This document shows, piece after piece, positions 19,001 through 26,618 of a stretch of DNA of 64,000 bases. A program made the translations under genes and the position numbers. Below the pieces are notes generated by a model that had not been told where the DNA came from, did no database searches, and saw only the letters and a program-made list of their open reading frames with translations. Position 1 is the first letter of the stretch. Each line of letters begins with the position of its first letter. Source of the stretch: Qipengyuania sphaerica (lineage in GTDB: Bacteria > Pseudomonadota > Alphaproteobacteria > Sphingomonadales > Sphingomonadaceae); assembly GCF_019711595.1 (NCBI RefSeq), contig NZ_JAIGNR010000001.1, forward strand, positions 1,302,001 to 1,366,000, read 5' to 3'.

Positions 19001-21570
19001 TCGTCGCCAGCAGAGCCATTCAATGTATCAGCACCTTCACCACCTCGTGCGATGTCATCGAAGTTGCTGCCGAAAAATTGCACCTGCTCGAAATTGGTGA
19101 ATGTGGTGACACCTTGGTAACCGTCGTAACTTCCGCCCGCCAGGATATCGACATCCTGTCCCGTTTCCGCGTTATGGGCCGAGACATAGAGCCAGTCGAA
19201 GCCCGCGCCACCATCGAGCTGGTTGTTCCCGCCGTTGTCATTCACGCGGTCGTCACCCTCCCCGGCATCGATGATATCGTCTCCGGCATATCCGTTTATG
19301 ACGTCATTATAATCACCGCCTGTAAGCACATCGTCGTAGTTGGTACCATAAAGTGTGACTTCCTCGATCGAGATGAAGGTCTGTTCCCCGTACCCGTCTA
19401 CGACGACCTGGTCTCCGGTGAAGGCGAACGTTACGCCCCCTGAGAATGAACTGAAATTGACCTCTGTCCGGTCGACCCCATCCCCACCATTGATGACGTT
19501 GTTTCCACCCAAGCCATAAAGCTGATCATCGCCTCCGCGTCCCAGCAGCGTATCGTTGCCGCTCGATCCCCTGAGTAAGTCATCATGGTCGCCGCCTCCA
19601 AGCGTCCCTTCCACATAGAGATAGCCGTTAAGCCGCTCGATGTTGGTGATTGTGGTCGTCTGGTTGCTGCTGTTTATGAATGACCCGTCGGTCAACAGGT
19701 CGAAGCTGCCGCGAAGATAGGCAATAAGCAGGTCGGTACCGTCGCCGCCATCGACGAAGTCTTCTCCGCCGCCACCATCCTGCAATTGATCGTCGCCAGC
19801 TCCCCCGATGATCATGTCGCTACCCGAACCTCCGCTCAGGAGATCATCGCCGGCGCCACCGATGATGGTATCATCGTGGCGAGATCCGTAGACTGTGAAA
19901 CTCTCGATATTCACGTAGGAGGTTGTACCGGTCGACCACGCGAAGGATCCCGTCGTCATGTCCACAGCGATCCCGCCCACGTGGTACGTGAAGTTCGCTA
20001 TCAGTGTATCGTTGCCGTCACCGCCGTCGAGAGTATGGTTGCCACTTAGCGCACCAACCCCCCAACGGTCGTACGTCGCGACAGTCAATTGATCATCGCC
20101 ATCTCCTCCCGAAAGAATGTCCGTACCGTCACTCGCGACTAGCCGATCATTACCGCCCAATCCTTCGAGAAGATCGTTTCCAAATTCACCGGCAAGATAG
20201 TCGTCGCCAGAACCGCCTTGCAGCAGATCGTCGCCATTTCCCCCAAAGAACTGATTCACGCCATCGCCACCGATCAACGTGTCATTGCCGTCGCGACCGT
20301 TGAAGAAATTGGCGTAGGCACCGCCTATGAAATGATCATCGAATGCCGAACCATTTCCCTGGAAAATTTCCATGTCCACGAACTTAACCGTGCCGCTCTC
20401 GCGGCTGAATGTGCCGTCGTTGGCATTGAAAGTACCTGCGCTGCTCTCGGAGGTGAAATCGACCTGCAGGCGGTCGAAACCGTTGCCTCCGTCGACGAAG
20501 TCATTTCCTGCCTCAGGGTTGAGGAAATCGTCCCCGTCATTTCCCAGCAAGGCGTCGTCGCCCACGCCTCCATAGAGGCTATCCTGCCCATCGCCCCCGA
20601 CTAGCATATCACTGCCATCATTGCCGAAAGCGGTGTTGGAGTAGATTCCCTGCGTACCGTCGCCAAAGACCAGAGTATCGTTGCCCGACCCCAGCCTGAT
20701 GAAAGCCGCTTCGAGGTTCGACCAGGTGACGTCAACGCCGTCGATCGTGAAGGTCGATCCGGCAAGGTCGATGAGGAGGTCATTGCCCTGCGACGAAAAG
20801 TCGGCAAAGACCTGGTCTATGCCATCGCCGCCATCGATGGTGTCATACCCTCCCGCGGACACAGAAAACTGGTCGTTTCCTTCACCACCAAAGAGCTGGT
20901 TGGTTCCCGTACCGCCACTTAGAAAATCGTTACCTGCCAATCCGAAGATGAGGTCGTCTCCGCCTTGTCCGGAGAGGCTGTCATTCTCCGCTGTCCCGAT
21001 CAGCTGGTCGTCAAAATCTGTTGCGGTGAGGTTGACCCGTTCGACGTCGACGACGTCGAGCATTTCGCCGTTGTCGAGCAGGAGGGAGAATGTCCCGCCG
21101 CTGGCATCGATAAAGTAAGCAGAACCCTGATTGGCGAGGTTGATGACGACCAGATCGGTGCCGGCACCGCCATCAACAATTCCCCCCCGACCTGTCGATG
21201 CATAGAGGTAATCATCGCCCGTCCCGCCTGACAGATCGTTCCATCCGCCATTTTGGTTCAGAAGCGTGTCGTTCCCATCTCCGCCGATAAGTACGTTGTC
21301 GTCGTAATCGCCCTGCAGATAATCGTTGCCTGCCCCGCCATCGAGCGTGTCGTTGCCGTTCCTTCCGTAAAGCTGGTCGTTTCCGTCGCCGCCATTCAGG
21401 ATATCATCGCCATTGTCGCCGATGAGCCGATCATTGCCCGCGTCGCCATTGAGCGTATCGTTGCCGTCATATCCACGAAGGTAATCGTCGCCATCGCCGC
21501 CATGGAGCGTGTCGTCCAACTCCGTCCCGTTCAAAAAGTCGTTGCCCGGTGTCCCGATTTGCTCAGCCAT
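16021..21570 (-). CDS. giant RTX (calcium-binding repeat) protein, probable type I secretion substrate
   Basis: An 1849-residue acidic protein. Residues about 1-935 are arrays of RTX nonapeptides (GGDGNDxLxG type) interrupted by beta-rich spacers that often end in a theme like VDVERVNLTATDFDDQL. About 937-1047 is a VCBS-like domain (DGSYSFDPSHPDYQGL, ITGTNDAPVV). About 1060-1430 holds roughly seven degenerate repeats built on GGGFVVTW/GDLVAVWQ, suggesting a propeller-like fold. About 1440-1527 is a cadherin/Ig-like domain, 1527-1640 a second VCBS-like domain, and 1643-1733 a C-terminal RTX block followed by FVFDGGKKDTSIDHITDFEVG, the usual type I secretion tail. There is no N-terminal signal peptide. 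A strong ribosome binding site (GGGGAGGGG) precedes the ATG. No ABC exporter, membrane fusion protein or outer membrane channel gene is adjacent. Function may be adhesin or surface layer; no enzyme domain was recognised. Confidence 0.9.
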   Translation of the reverse strand: MAEQIGTPGNDFLNGTELDDTLHGGDGDDYLRGYDGNDTLNGDAGNDRLIGDNGDDILNGGDGNDQLYGRNGNDTLDGGAGNDYLQGDYDDNVLIGGDGNDTLLNQNGGWNDLSGGTGDDYLYASTGRGGIVDGGAGTDLVVINLANQGSAYFIDASGGTFSLLLDNGEMLDVVDVERVNLTATDFDDQLIGTAENDSLSGQGGDDLIFGLAGNDFLSGGTGTNQLFGGEGNDQFSVSAGGYDTIDGGDGIDQVFADFSSQGNDLLIDLAGSTFTIDGVDVTWSNLEAAFIRLGSGNDTLVFGDGTQGIYSNTAFGNDGSDMLVGGDGQDSLYGGVGDDALLGNDGDDFLNPEAGNDFVDGGNGFDRLQVDFTSESSAGTFNANDGTFSRESGTVKFVDMEIFQGNGSAFDDHFIGGAYANFFNGRDGNDTLIGGDGVNQFFGGNGDDLLQGGSGDDYLAGEFGNDLLEGLGGNDRLVASDGTDILSGGDGDDQLTVATYDRWGVGALSGNHTLDGGDGNDTLIANFTYHVGGIAVDMTTGSFAWSTGTTSYVNIESFTVYGSRHDDTIIGGAGDDLLSGGSGSDMIIGGAGDDQLQDGGGGEDFVDGGDGTDLLIAYLRGSFDLLTDGSFINSSNQTTTITNIERLNGYLYVEGTLGGGDHDDLLRGSSGNDTLLGRGGDDQLYGLGGNNVINGGDGVDRTEVNFSSFSGGVTFAFTGDQVVVDGYGEQTFISIEEVTLYGTNYDDVLTGGDYNDVINGYAGDDIIDAGEGDDRVNDNGGNNQLDGGAGFDWLYVSAHNAETGQDVDILAGGSYDGYQGVTTFTNFEQVQFFGSNFDDIARGGEGADTLNGSAGDDILEGRGGDDTIDGGAGFDRAIYDGAFGDYAIELGYNYNPHLAVIHTATGDRDSLRNVEILAFTDGEYDVANEVFTPYNSPPTAGDDSFAVAEDDAVVEGQLPASDPDSGSGDSLTFTLDTTVAGLTVDPDGSYSFDPSHPDYQGLAEGEPLQIVANFTVEDSFGETDGGTLTIDITGTNDAPVVVDTGGGGDIDFTPVGLGDEILVNTLTAYSQEPGRVAVLENGNFVVIWGDGLGHPDPDVHGQIFSSDGTPLAGEFALVSQAGIDLVPEVAALEGGGFVVTWESWFSGTDPYWGVYAQRYDDSGLAVGNQIHANQFTAGIQDFPTVTGLVGGGFVLTWGSEGQDGSDYAVMARVYDADGDPVGNEFQVNQSTTGTQKEPDVVALDDGGFTIVWHSNSAPGSTGQTSGRTFFADGNPATDEFVISTNDSGDHFRATVTQLEGGDLVVAWEGQTQIMARVIASDGSPQGDVFTVNSWPFGPQWLTDVTALDDGGFVIGWSANFADFDGYGLLMQRFDEDGTKIGDETLINATAPGSQFGVDLRQLASGDLVAVWQNNDVDADGDGTGIFMRLFDIPDGGGGAIEDQYSPEDVPFEYVVPEGIFSDPDGDTLTLSATLSDGSPLPGWLVFDAATQTFSGTPPQDFNGILTIRLIASDGFAEAWDEFTLEITPLNDAPVAVDDTATVDEDASTTGNVLTDSPGTDSDVDGDALEVTAVGGFAPGAIVQGDYGTLTLNGDGSWTYSADGDIVDTWTPGTTGDDVFVYEISDGQDSDTATLTITVTAIADGVLIEGGRGASNFVGTDGDDTLLGGRGNDTISGSDGSDTISGGNGNDNLDGGASIDLLDGGNGDDILIGGLGDDFLNGGKGDDIMTGGAGGDTFVFDGGKKDTSIDHITDFEVGIDKILVDGATEIVGISEIDGSTLVSFKGGGGVILGGVSGIGVADLASSVASTSESVPLAMSLQSETGIDVSEWELMPNDLATIALEPAQSVI

Positions 21571-21838
21571 GTCCCCTCCCCTGCTTTCCGCCGAAATCCC
21601 TTCGCGAAGGCAAGCTCCTTCCCTCGCGACTCGGATGGTTAATTTTCCATTCTCCGGAATTATGCTAAAGTCGCATCATCTGTTTGAATGATGCGCGGGA
21701 GATGTCTCGAAATTAGACAGCTCCCTCATCGCGGGGCGAAGTCCGCCGCTGCGTCAGGAAAGATGGGGTGCCCTTGGTCACAGACGACCCGAACCTTGGA
21801 CAATCACGGCCACGTTTGCATTACGTGATCGATACTTT
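21571..21838. promoter_or_regulatory. divergent control region between the RTX gene and the LuxR-type regulator
   Basis: This 268-bp gap contains two inverted repeats close together: CGCATCAT-N8-ATGATGCG (21672-21695, 8-bp perfect arms) and TGTCT-N7-AGACA (21703-21719). Both genes point away from it. The palindromes are candidate operators shared by the two genes, possibly bound by the neighbouring LuxR-type protein. The first could alternatively form an RNA hairpin. Confidence 0.5.
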
Positions 21839-22924
21839 GTGGCGCTGATCGACGACATATACGCCGCGCTCGATGATGACGCGTTGTTCAATGTCCTACC
21901 GGAATTGATTGCGAAAGACATTGGCGCGCGCAGTTGCGCCATCCAACTCTGGTCGCCCGACCTGAAAATCGAGAACCATCTCTCGAGCTATTTCCCGGAA
22001 GAGATGAACCGCTACTACGTCGAGCACCGGCTCGACCAGCACGATGAATGGGCGCGGGTGCTGTTCGAAAACAGGCTGACCATGGGCGCATTCCGAACAG
22101 GAGACTTCCAGCCGGTCGAAGAATTCTGCGAAAGTTTCATCTACCGGGAATTCTTCGTCGCCAACGGCGATGATACCGCCAGATGCCTCGGCTTTGGCGA
22201 CAGGCGGCCCGATGAGGGGCTTGTGGTCGTCGGACTTCATCGCCCGCGCACGGCTCAGGAATTCAGCGATGGGGAACTCGCGCGTTTCGACGCCATCCGC
22301 CCGCACATCACCCGCCTCGCGGTGTTGCGCAAAAGATTGAAAGCCGCCCAATCGGAAAGTGAGGGTGCGCGACTGATTGCGGGAGCGCTTCGCGATGCGG
22401 TATTCGTCCTGGATGATGCGGGCAGGATAAACTTCGCCAACCCCGCAGCGGAAGACCTGGTCCGTCAGCGATCTATCCTGGCCATCGTAGATCAACGTCC
22501 CATTATGCTGGATCGGGCGGCACAGCTCCGCTTCGAGAGGGCTCTGCGAGCCGTCAGGTCCAAAGGAAGTCGAATGAGCCACTCGATCGGGCTCGAAAAT
22601 CGCGCTGGCGAGACTTGGCGGCTTCATGTGGTGCCACGAACAATGGGTGGCGAGACACGCGTAATGCTTTATTTCGAACGCAACGTATTGCCTGATGGCG
22701 CTGCGGACCGGCTGATATCCCTATATGGGTTAACCGAGACAGAAGCCGCGATCGCTTTAATGGCCGCCTCTGGCGAACGAGCGAGAGACATCGGTGAAAG
22801 GCGCGGCATCTCTGTCCCTACGGTTCGCACGCACCTCCAGCATGTTTTTGAGAAAACGGACACACATAAGGTGAGCGAACTTGCAAAACTGGTCGCGTCA
22901 CTGCCTTCCTTGTGGAGCACATAA
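21839..22924 (+). CDS. LuxR-family transcriptional regulator
   Basis: A 361-residue regulator. The N-terminal part (about 1-165) looks like a GAF-like sensor, a central part (about 175-280, ALRDAVFVLDDAGRINFANPAA) is PAS-like, and the C-terminus (about 290-361) is a LuxR helix-turn-helix: LYGLTETEAAIALMAASGERARDIGERRGISVPTVRTHLQHVFEKTDTH. It lacks an autoinducer-binding domain of LuxR type and no synthase gene is nearby, so it is not an obvious quorum sensor. The start is a GTG at 21839; the alternative upstream GTG is out of frame and runs into TGA. It is transcribed divergently from the RTX gene and is the natural candidate to regulate it. Confidence 0.88.
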   Translation: MALIDDIYAALDDDALFNVLPELIAKDIGARSCAIQLWSPDLKIENHLSSYFPEEMNRYYVEHRLDQHDEWARVLFENRLTMGAFRTGDFQPVEEFCESFIYREFFVANGDDTARCLGFGDRRPDEGLVVVGLHRPRTAQEFSDGELARFDAIRPHITRLAVLRKRLKAAQSESEGARLIAGALRDAVFVLDDAGRINFANPAAEDLVRQRSILAIVDQRPIMLDRAAQLRFERALRAVRSKGSRMSHSIGLENRAGETWRLHVVPRTMGGETRVMLYFERNVLPDGAADRLISLYGLTETEAAIALMAASGERARDIGERRGISVPTVRTHLQHVFEKTDTHKVSELAKLVASLPSLWST

Positions 22925-22984
22925 ATATCAGATCGAAGCCTAGTCGTTCTGACAATGGCGCATTTTCAACGCTAACCGATGGCT

Positions 22985-23003
22985 CCGCACAGAAGTGCGG
23001 TTT
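22985..23003 (+). terminator. terminator-like hairpin after the LuxR gene
   Basis: CCGCAC-AGAA-GTGCGG forms a 6-bp GC-rich stem with a tetraloop, followed by TTTGATCATTTT, 60 nt after the regulator stop. Confidence 0.55.
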
Positions 23004-23015
23004 GATCATTTTGCA

Positions 23016-23035
23016 TCCGCAATCGGGTCGTTAGC
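23016..23035 (+). repeat. 20-bp repeat, copy 2
   Basis: TCCGCAATCGGGTCGTTAGC, identical to 15917-15936, lies just after the hairpin that ends the LuxR transcript and before the sulfotransferase. Confidence 0.7.
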
Positions 23036-23150
23036 GGAACTCTCGAGCCGGTTAGCGGGCAATCGGTTTCCGGGACGCAATGCATTGAGAGACGCGGCCT
23101 CTTGGTCTAGCATTCGCGCCAAGGGTAGCATCTGCCGAAGAGGACGAGAC

Positions 23151-24080
23151 ATGCCCTCACTACCGACCAGAACGCGAAATTATCAGAACCATCACTTGGA
23201 TTCGACGAGGTGGAATTGGTTCGAGCCGCGCGAAAATGATATCGTCATCGCTACATCCTACAAGGCCGGCACCACGCTGATGCAGACCATCGTAGGGAAT
23301 TTGTTATTCCCTGCCGGCGATTTGCCAGGCCCGGCATCGTTCATTTCGCCTTGGCTGGACTTTCGGCCGATCCCACTGGAAATGGTGCTTGGCCAACTGG
23401 AGGCGCAGCAGCACCGTCGCTATATCAAGACTCACACGCCACTCGATGGCCTGCCGTATTATGGGCAGGCAAAATACCTATGTGTGAGCCGTGACCCCAG
23501 GGATGTGTTCATGTCGCTGCTCAATCATTGGGGGAGCCACACCGATGAGTTCTATCTCATGGCAAACAGCATCCCCGGCCGAGTGGGCGATGCATTTCCA
23601 AGGTTTGGCGGCAACATAAAGGAAATCTGGCGGGAATGGATTACGCGGAGTTGGTTTGATTGGGAAATCGGCGGCTACCCTTACTGGTCGCACCTAAGCT
23701 ATGCCCTTTCCTTCTGGAAATACCAACATTTGCCCAACATCAAGCTCGTCCATTTCAATGATCTTATCGCGGACCTAGACGGACAAATGCGCGATATAGC
23801 CGAGTACCTGGAGATTGAAATTTCGGACGAGTTCTGGCCGGACGTTGTCAAGCGCTGCACCTTCGCGGAGGTCAAGAAAGATCCATCGAAGGTTGTTGGC
23901 GAGAACATCGCTTTCGCATTCCAGGGCGGTGCCGATACATTCATCCACAAGGGTACAAATGGCCGCTGGGTCGATGTGCTCGATGAGGAAGACTTGGAGC
24001 TCTACGAAAACGCGATGAGCCTCCTGCCCCATGATTATGCGAAGTGGCTGGAAGATGGTGGTCCTTTTCCAGCCGCCTGA
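23151..24080 (+). CDS. PAPS-dependent sulfotransferase
   Basis: A 309-residue cytosolic sulfotransferase of the Sulfotransfer_1 type. The 5'-phosphosulfate loop is YKAGTTLMQ (37-45), the 3'-phosphate site is CVSRDPRDVFMSLLNH (112-127), and the C-terminal KGTNGRWVDVLDEEDLELYE corresponds to the RKGxxGxW region of eukaryote-like cytosolic enzymes. The acceptor cannot be predicted. The ATG at 23151 is preferred: GAGGACGAG precedes it and the family N-terminus begins there, although the frame is open back to 22995. It stands alone between repeat copies at 23016 and 24089, suggesting acquisition as a cassette. Confidence 0.88.
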   Translation: MPSLPTRTRNYQNHHLDSTRWNWFEPRENDIVIATSYKAGTTLMQTIVGNLLFPAGDLPGPASFISPWLDFRPIPLEMVLGQLEAQQHRRYIKTHTPLDGLPYYGQAKYLCVSRDPRDVFMSLLNHWGSHTDEFYLMANSIPGRVGDAFPRFGGNIKEIWREWITRSWFDWEIGGYPYWSHLSYALSFWKYQHLPNIKLVHFNDLIADLDGQMRDIAEYLEIEISDEFWPDVVKRCTFAEVKKDPSKVVGENIAFAFQGGADTFIHKGTNGRWVDVLDEEDLELYENAMSLLPHDYAKWLEDGGPFPAA

Positions 24081-24088
24081 AGGAAGCG

Positions 24089-24108
24089 TCCGCAATGGGG
24101 TCCTTGGC
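24089..24108 (+). repeat. degenerate copy of the 20-bp repeat
   Basis: TCCGCAATGGGGTCCTTGGC matches the repeat at 15917 and 23016 in 17 of 20 positions. A related-looking segment (GATGGGTGGAAAGCGAAC) follows near 24155. Confidence 0.5.
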
Positions 24109-24343
24109 GCCTGATCCGCTTCCGGCACATCGCCAGCTCGGTGAAGGCGGCATCAGATGGGTGGAAAGCGAACATCCGTCTTATGCGGTGATATGGAGGC
24201 AGCGCGCATTTTCCTCCCGTAGGGCATATGTCCCACACCTCGCCATTCGATAAAAAATCCCAGCTGATGGATTAAGCGATCACGCTCGTCCGTTTTCCTT
24301 TCAAGCCGGTCGCAGGGGCGCCCGGCAGTAAAAGGAGAACGTC

Positions 24344-24697
24344 ATGAAACTCACCGCCACCTTGCCGATGGTCGCACTCGGCCCTGCGACTGCCGCGACT
24401 GCCGCGACTGCCGCAGTCCCGATGCTGCACGAAGAAAAGTACGCTCGCGATCAGGAAGCGCTAATCATCACCAGCCCGATCGCTGGCATCGAGAACCGTT
24501 TCTGGTTCGACTACCGCATCGACATCACCGAAGCACAGAAGGAACTCACAAGCGACCTACGACGCGCCTCGGACATCGAAGACTTGCGCGATGCCTGGGA
24601 AGAATGTGGTCACGAGCTGAAGGGAGAGCGCGAGCACTACATCAAGGGAATGGCCGAGCGCGGCTACCGCTACGGCCAGGTGATCGTGGTCGAATAA
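24344..24697 (+). CDS. small exported protein of unknown function
   Basis: A 117-residue protein whose N-terminus (MKLTATLPMVALGPATAATA) resembles a short signal sequence with a possible cleavage after the alanine-rich segment. The nine-base unit ACTGCCGCG is repeated about three times at 24390-24416, encoding ATAATAAT. The mature part is charged and helical (ITEAQKELTSDLRRASDIEDLRDAWEECGHELKGEREHYIKGMAERG). A good ribosome binding site (AAGGAGAA) precedes the ATG. No known family was recognised. Two hairpins follow it. Confidence 0.7.
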   Translation: MKLTATLPMVALGPATAATAATAAVPMLHEEKYARDQEALIITSPIAGIENRFWFDYRIDITEAQKELTSDLRRASDIEDLRDAWEECGHELKGEREHYIKGMAERGYRYGQVIVVE

Positions 24698-24716
24698 TCT
24701 AATACCCAAGTCCCAC

Positions 24717-24742
24717 GGCCTCGCGTGTCCCTGCGCGAGGCC
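24717..24742 (+). terminator. GC-rich hairpin downstream of the small exported gene
   Basis: A perfect 9-bp stem (GGCCTCGCG / CGCGAGGCC) with an 8-nt loop begins 20 nt after the stop. No T-run follows, so it may be a transcript-stabilising end or act with the next hairpin. Confidence 0.45.
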
Positions 24743-24751
24743 GATCCTCCA

Positions 24752-24785
24752 GGAAGGACCGGTCGACCCGCCGATCCTTCCTTTT
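24752..24785 (+). terminator. probable intrinsic terminator
   Basis: An 11-bp stem with one mismatch (GGAAGGACCGG / CCGATCCTTCC), an 8-nt loop, and TTTT immediately after. It is in tandem with the hairpin at 24717. Confidence 0.5.
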
Positions 24786-24815
24786 CCGTGCCTGCAAAGA
24801 TTTGAGGAGGAAACG

Positions 24816-24866
24816 TTGGCGAAATTATGTGCTACAGCTAGCGGAACCGCTCAGACTGTTAAGTGA
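24816..24866 (+). CDS. possible 16-residue small ORF with a strong ribosome binding site
   Basis: GAGGAGGAAACG directly precedes a TTG that opens a 16-codon frame (MAKLCATASGTAQTVK) ending in TGA at 24864-24866. The Shine-Dalgarno match is the best in this part of the window, yet no longer frame follows. It may be a small peptide, the residue of a lost gene start, or chance. Confidence 0.25.
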   Translation: MAKLCATASGTAQTVK

Positions 24867-24895
24867 AAGGGAGCAGAGAGAGGGGAATCTCCAAT

Positions 24896-25081
24896 TCAGC
24901 TCATTCCTGTGAGCCAGCTGACGATGAAATACGCCCCGCCGATAATGCCGACCCAAATCAGAGCCATCTTGATGATCTGGTTGGCACGAAGCCCGTCGTC
25001 ACGCTTCATTCCAATTACGTAAGCGACAACCAAAGCTGCCATCAGCGCCGCCCAGGCAATCTCGCCGCCACCCATTGTCAT
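24896..25081 (-). CDS. small two-span membrane protein
   Basis: A 61-residue protein with two hydrophobic helices (about 9-24 and 38-57) separated by MKRDDGLRANQII. The ATG at 25081 overlaps the metallo-hydrolase stop (ATGA), so it is translated as the last member of the dacC-to-hydrolase operon. Function unknown; the tight coupling argues it is real. Confidence 0.7.
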   Translation of the reverse strand: MTMGGGEIAWAALMAALVVAYVIGMKRDDGLRANQIIKMALIWVGIIGGAYFIVSWLTGMS

Positions 25082-25845
25082 AATTGAACCTCCAGACCGT
25101 CGTAACCTACCACGACATTTTTCGGTACGCTCTCACTAAGCCGGCGATAATCCATCGACTTATCCAGATGGGTCAGCACGGTTCTCTTCGCCGAACAGCG
25201 TTTCGCAAGATCCAGCGCCATTTCGAGATGTGCGTGTGTCGGATGCGGCCGTTCACGCAGGCAATCGACGACCAGAAGATCGCAACCCCTGAAGCATTTC
25301 ACCATCGCAGGCGTAATCTCGCTGAAATCGGTCGCGTAAACCAACGACTTTCCGTCGGCCTCGAAGCGGAAACCGGTGCTCTTGGCAGGTCCGTGCGGCA
25401 TTACGACGTCATCGAAGGAAAAGCCCGCAACCAGTTGGACTTCCGATGTTTCTCGAAGGTCAACAATCGTCGGATAACCGAACTGGCCTTCGAAAACATA
25501 GTCAAAACGGCGGCGCAATCTTTCGCAGGTCACCCGGCTAGCAAAGCCTGGCAGCGGATTGCTCCGATCGTACCGCATGACTCGCAAATCATCGATCCCG
25601 TGGCAATGGTCCGCATGATCGTGCGTCCAGAACACCGCATCGACCTTGTCGATTTTGTTTGCGAGCAGCTGCGCTCGCAGATCGGTCGATGTATCGACAA
25701 GAATACGCTGGCCTGCAGCGTTCTCGACGATGATAGAGACGCGCGTGCGGCGATTGCGCGGTTCGTTGGGGTCGCATTGCCCCCAGTCATTGCCGACACG
25801 CGGCACGCCGGTCGACGTACCCGAGCCGAGCATCAGAAGCTTCAC
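25078..25845 (-). CDS. MBL-fold metallo-hydrolase (PhnP-like)
   Basis: A 255-residue metallo-beta-lactamase-fold hydrolase. The N-terminus MLGSGTSTGVPRVGNDWGQC and the metal motif HDHADH (75-80) are typical of the PhnP/RNase Z-like phosphodiesterase group; a later acidic DF (YATDFSEI), VDCLRE and TVLTHLDKSMDY complete the metal and substrate positions. It probably cleaves a cyclic or diester phosphate, but the substrate is not known. The start is GTG at 25845, overlapping the tatD stop (GTGA). The tmk-holB-metG-tatD-hydrolase order is conserved in many alphaproteobacteria. Confidence 0.88.
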   Translation of the reverse strand: MKLLMLGSGTSTGVPRVGNDWGQCDPNEPRNRRTRVSIIVENAAGQRILVDTSTDLRAQLLANKIDKVDAVFWTHDHADHCHGIDDLRVMRYDRSNPLPGFASRVTCERLRRRFDYVFEGQFGYPTIVDLRETSEVQLVAGFSFDDVVMPHGPAKSTGFRFEADGKSLVYATDFSEITPAMVKCFRGCDLLVVDCLRERPHPTHAHLEMALDLAKRCSAKRTVLTHLDKSMDYRRLSESVPKNVVVGYDGLEVQL

Positions 25846-26618
25846 GCGGCAGCCTTGGAAAACAGCCGGTAGAAGTTTCGCGTAGTGTACTCCGCCAACT
25901 CCTCGAGCGGCTCGCCCCGCAAATCGGCAATGAAAGCCGCCGTATCGCGGACGAAGCCCGGTTCGCACGGCTTGCCGCGATGTGGCACCGGCGCGAGGAA
26001 GGGACTGTCGGTTTCCACCAGCAGCCTGTCTTGCGGAACAGCCTTGGCGACTTCCTGCAAATCCTTGGCATTCTTGAAGGTCACGATACCCGAAAGCGAG
26101 ATCGACAGGCCCAGCTCGAGCACTCGCTCCCCGAATTCCGCCGATGCCGTGAAGCAATGGATCAGCGCCGGGAAAACGCCCTTCCCCATCTCGTCCGAGA
26201 GGATTGCGATCGTGTCATCCTCCGCATCGCGCGTATGGATGATGACGGGTAGGCCCGTTTCGCGTGCGACATCGATTTGCATGCGGAACAGGCGTTGCTG
26301 CTCGGCGCGGTCCGAATGGTCGTAGTAATAGTCGAGCCCTGTCTCGCCGATGCCGATGACCCGCGGGTCGCGCGTCGCCTCGAGCAATTCCTCCCTTGTG
26401 AGATCGGGGTGATCGTCGGCATTGTGCGGGTGTATGCCTACGCTCGCCCAGACGTCGGGCTTGGCATTGGCCGTGCCGACCACCTGCGCCCATTCGGCGC
26501 GCTTGGTCGAGATATTGAGGAAGGCCCCCACCCCCGCCCCGCGGGCGCGGTCGAGCACGTCGGACTGGTTTTCGACCAGGCCTTCGTATTCGAGATGGCA
26601 GTGGCTATCGACCAGCAT
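25842..26618 (-). CDS. tatD: TatD-family metal-dependent hydrolase/DNase
   Basis: A 258-residue TIM-barrel hydrolase. Metal and active-site motifs: DSHCHLEYEG near the start, GIGETGLDYYY, IIHTRDAEDDT, LIHCFTASAEFGE and VETDSPFLAP. TatD proteins act as 3'-5' exonucleases or general metal-dependent DNases. The ATG at 26618 overlaps the metG stop as TGATG; a GTG one codon earlier (26621) is also possible. The 3' end overlaps the hydrolase gene by 4 nt. Confidence 0.93.
   Translation of the reverse strand: MLVDSHCHLEYEGLVENQSDVLDRARGAGVGAFLNISTKRAEWAQVVGTANAKPDVWASVGIHPHNADDHPDLTREELLEATRDPRVIGIGETGLDYYYDHSDRAEQQRLFRMQIDVARETGLPVIIHTRDAEDDTIAILSDEMGKGVFPALIHCFTASAEFGERVLELGLSISLSGIVTFKNAKDLQEVAKAVPQDRLLVETDSPFLAPVPHRGKPCEPGFVRDTAAFIADLRGEPLEELAEYTTRNFYRLFSKAAA

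Noticed and set aside
16021..21570. Regular repeats considered as a CRISPR or DNA satellite
   Set aside because: The periodicity is that of RTX nonapeptides (27 nt) within one open reading frame; unit sequences vary at synonymous positions and there are no unique spacers.
24155..24175. GATGGGTGGAAAGCGAAC segment as a fourth repeat copy
   Set aside because: It shares only part of the pattern with the 20-bp repeat, so it is not counted as a copy.
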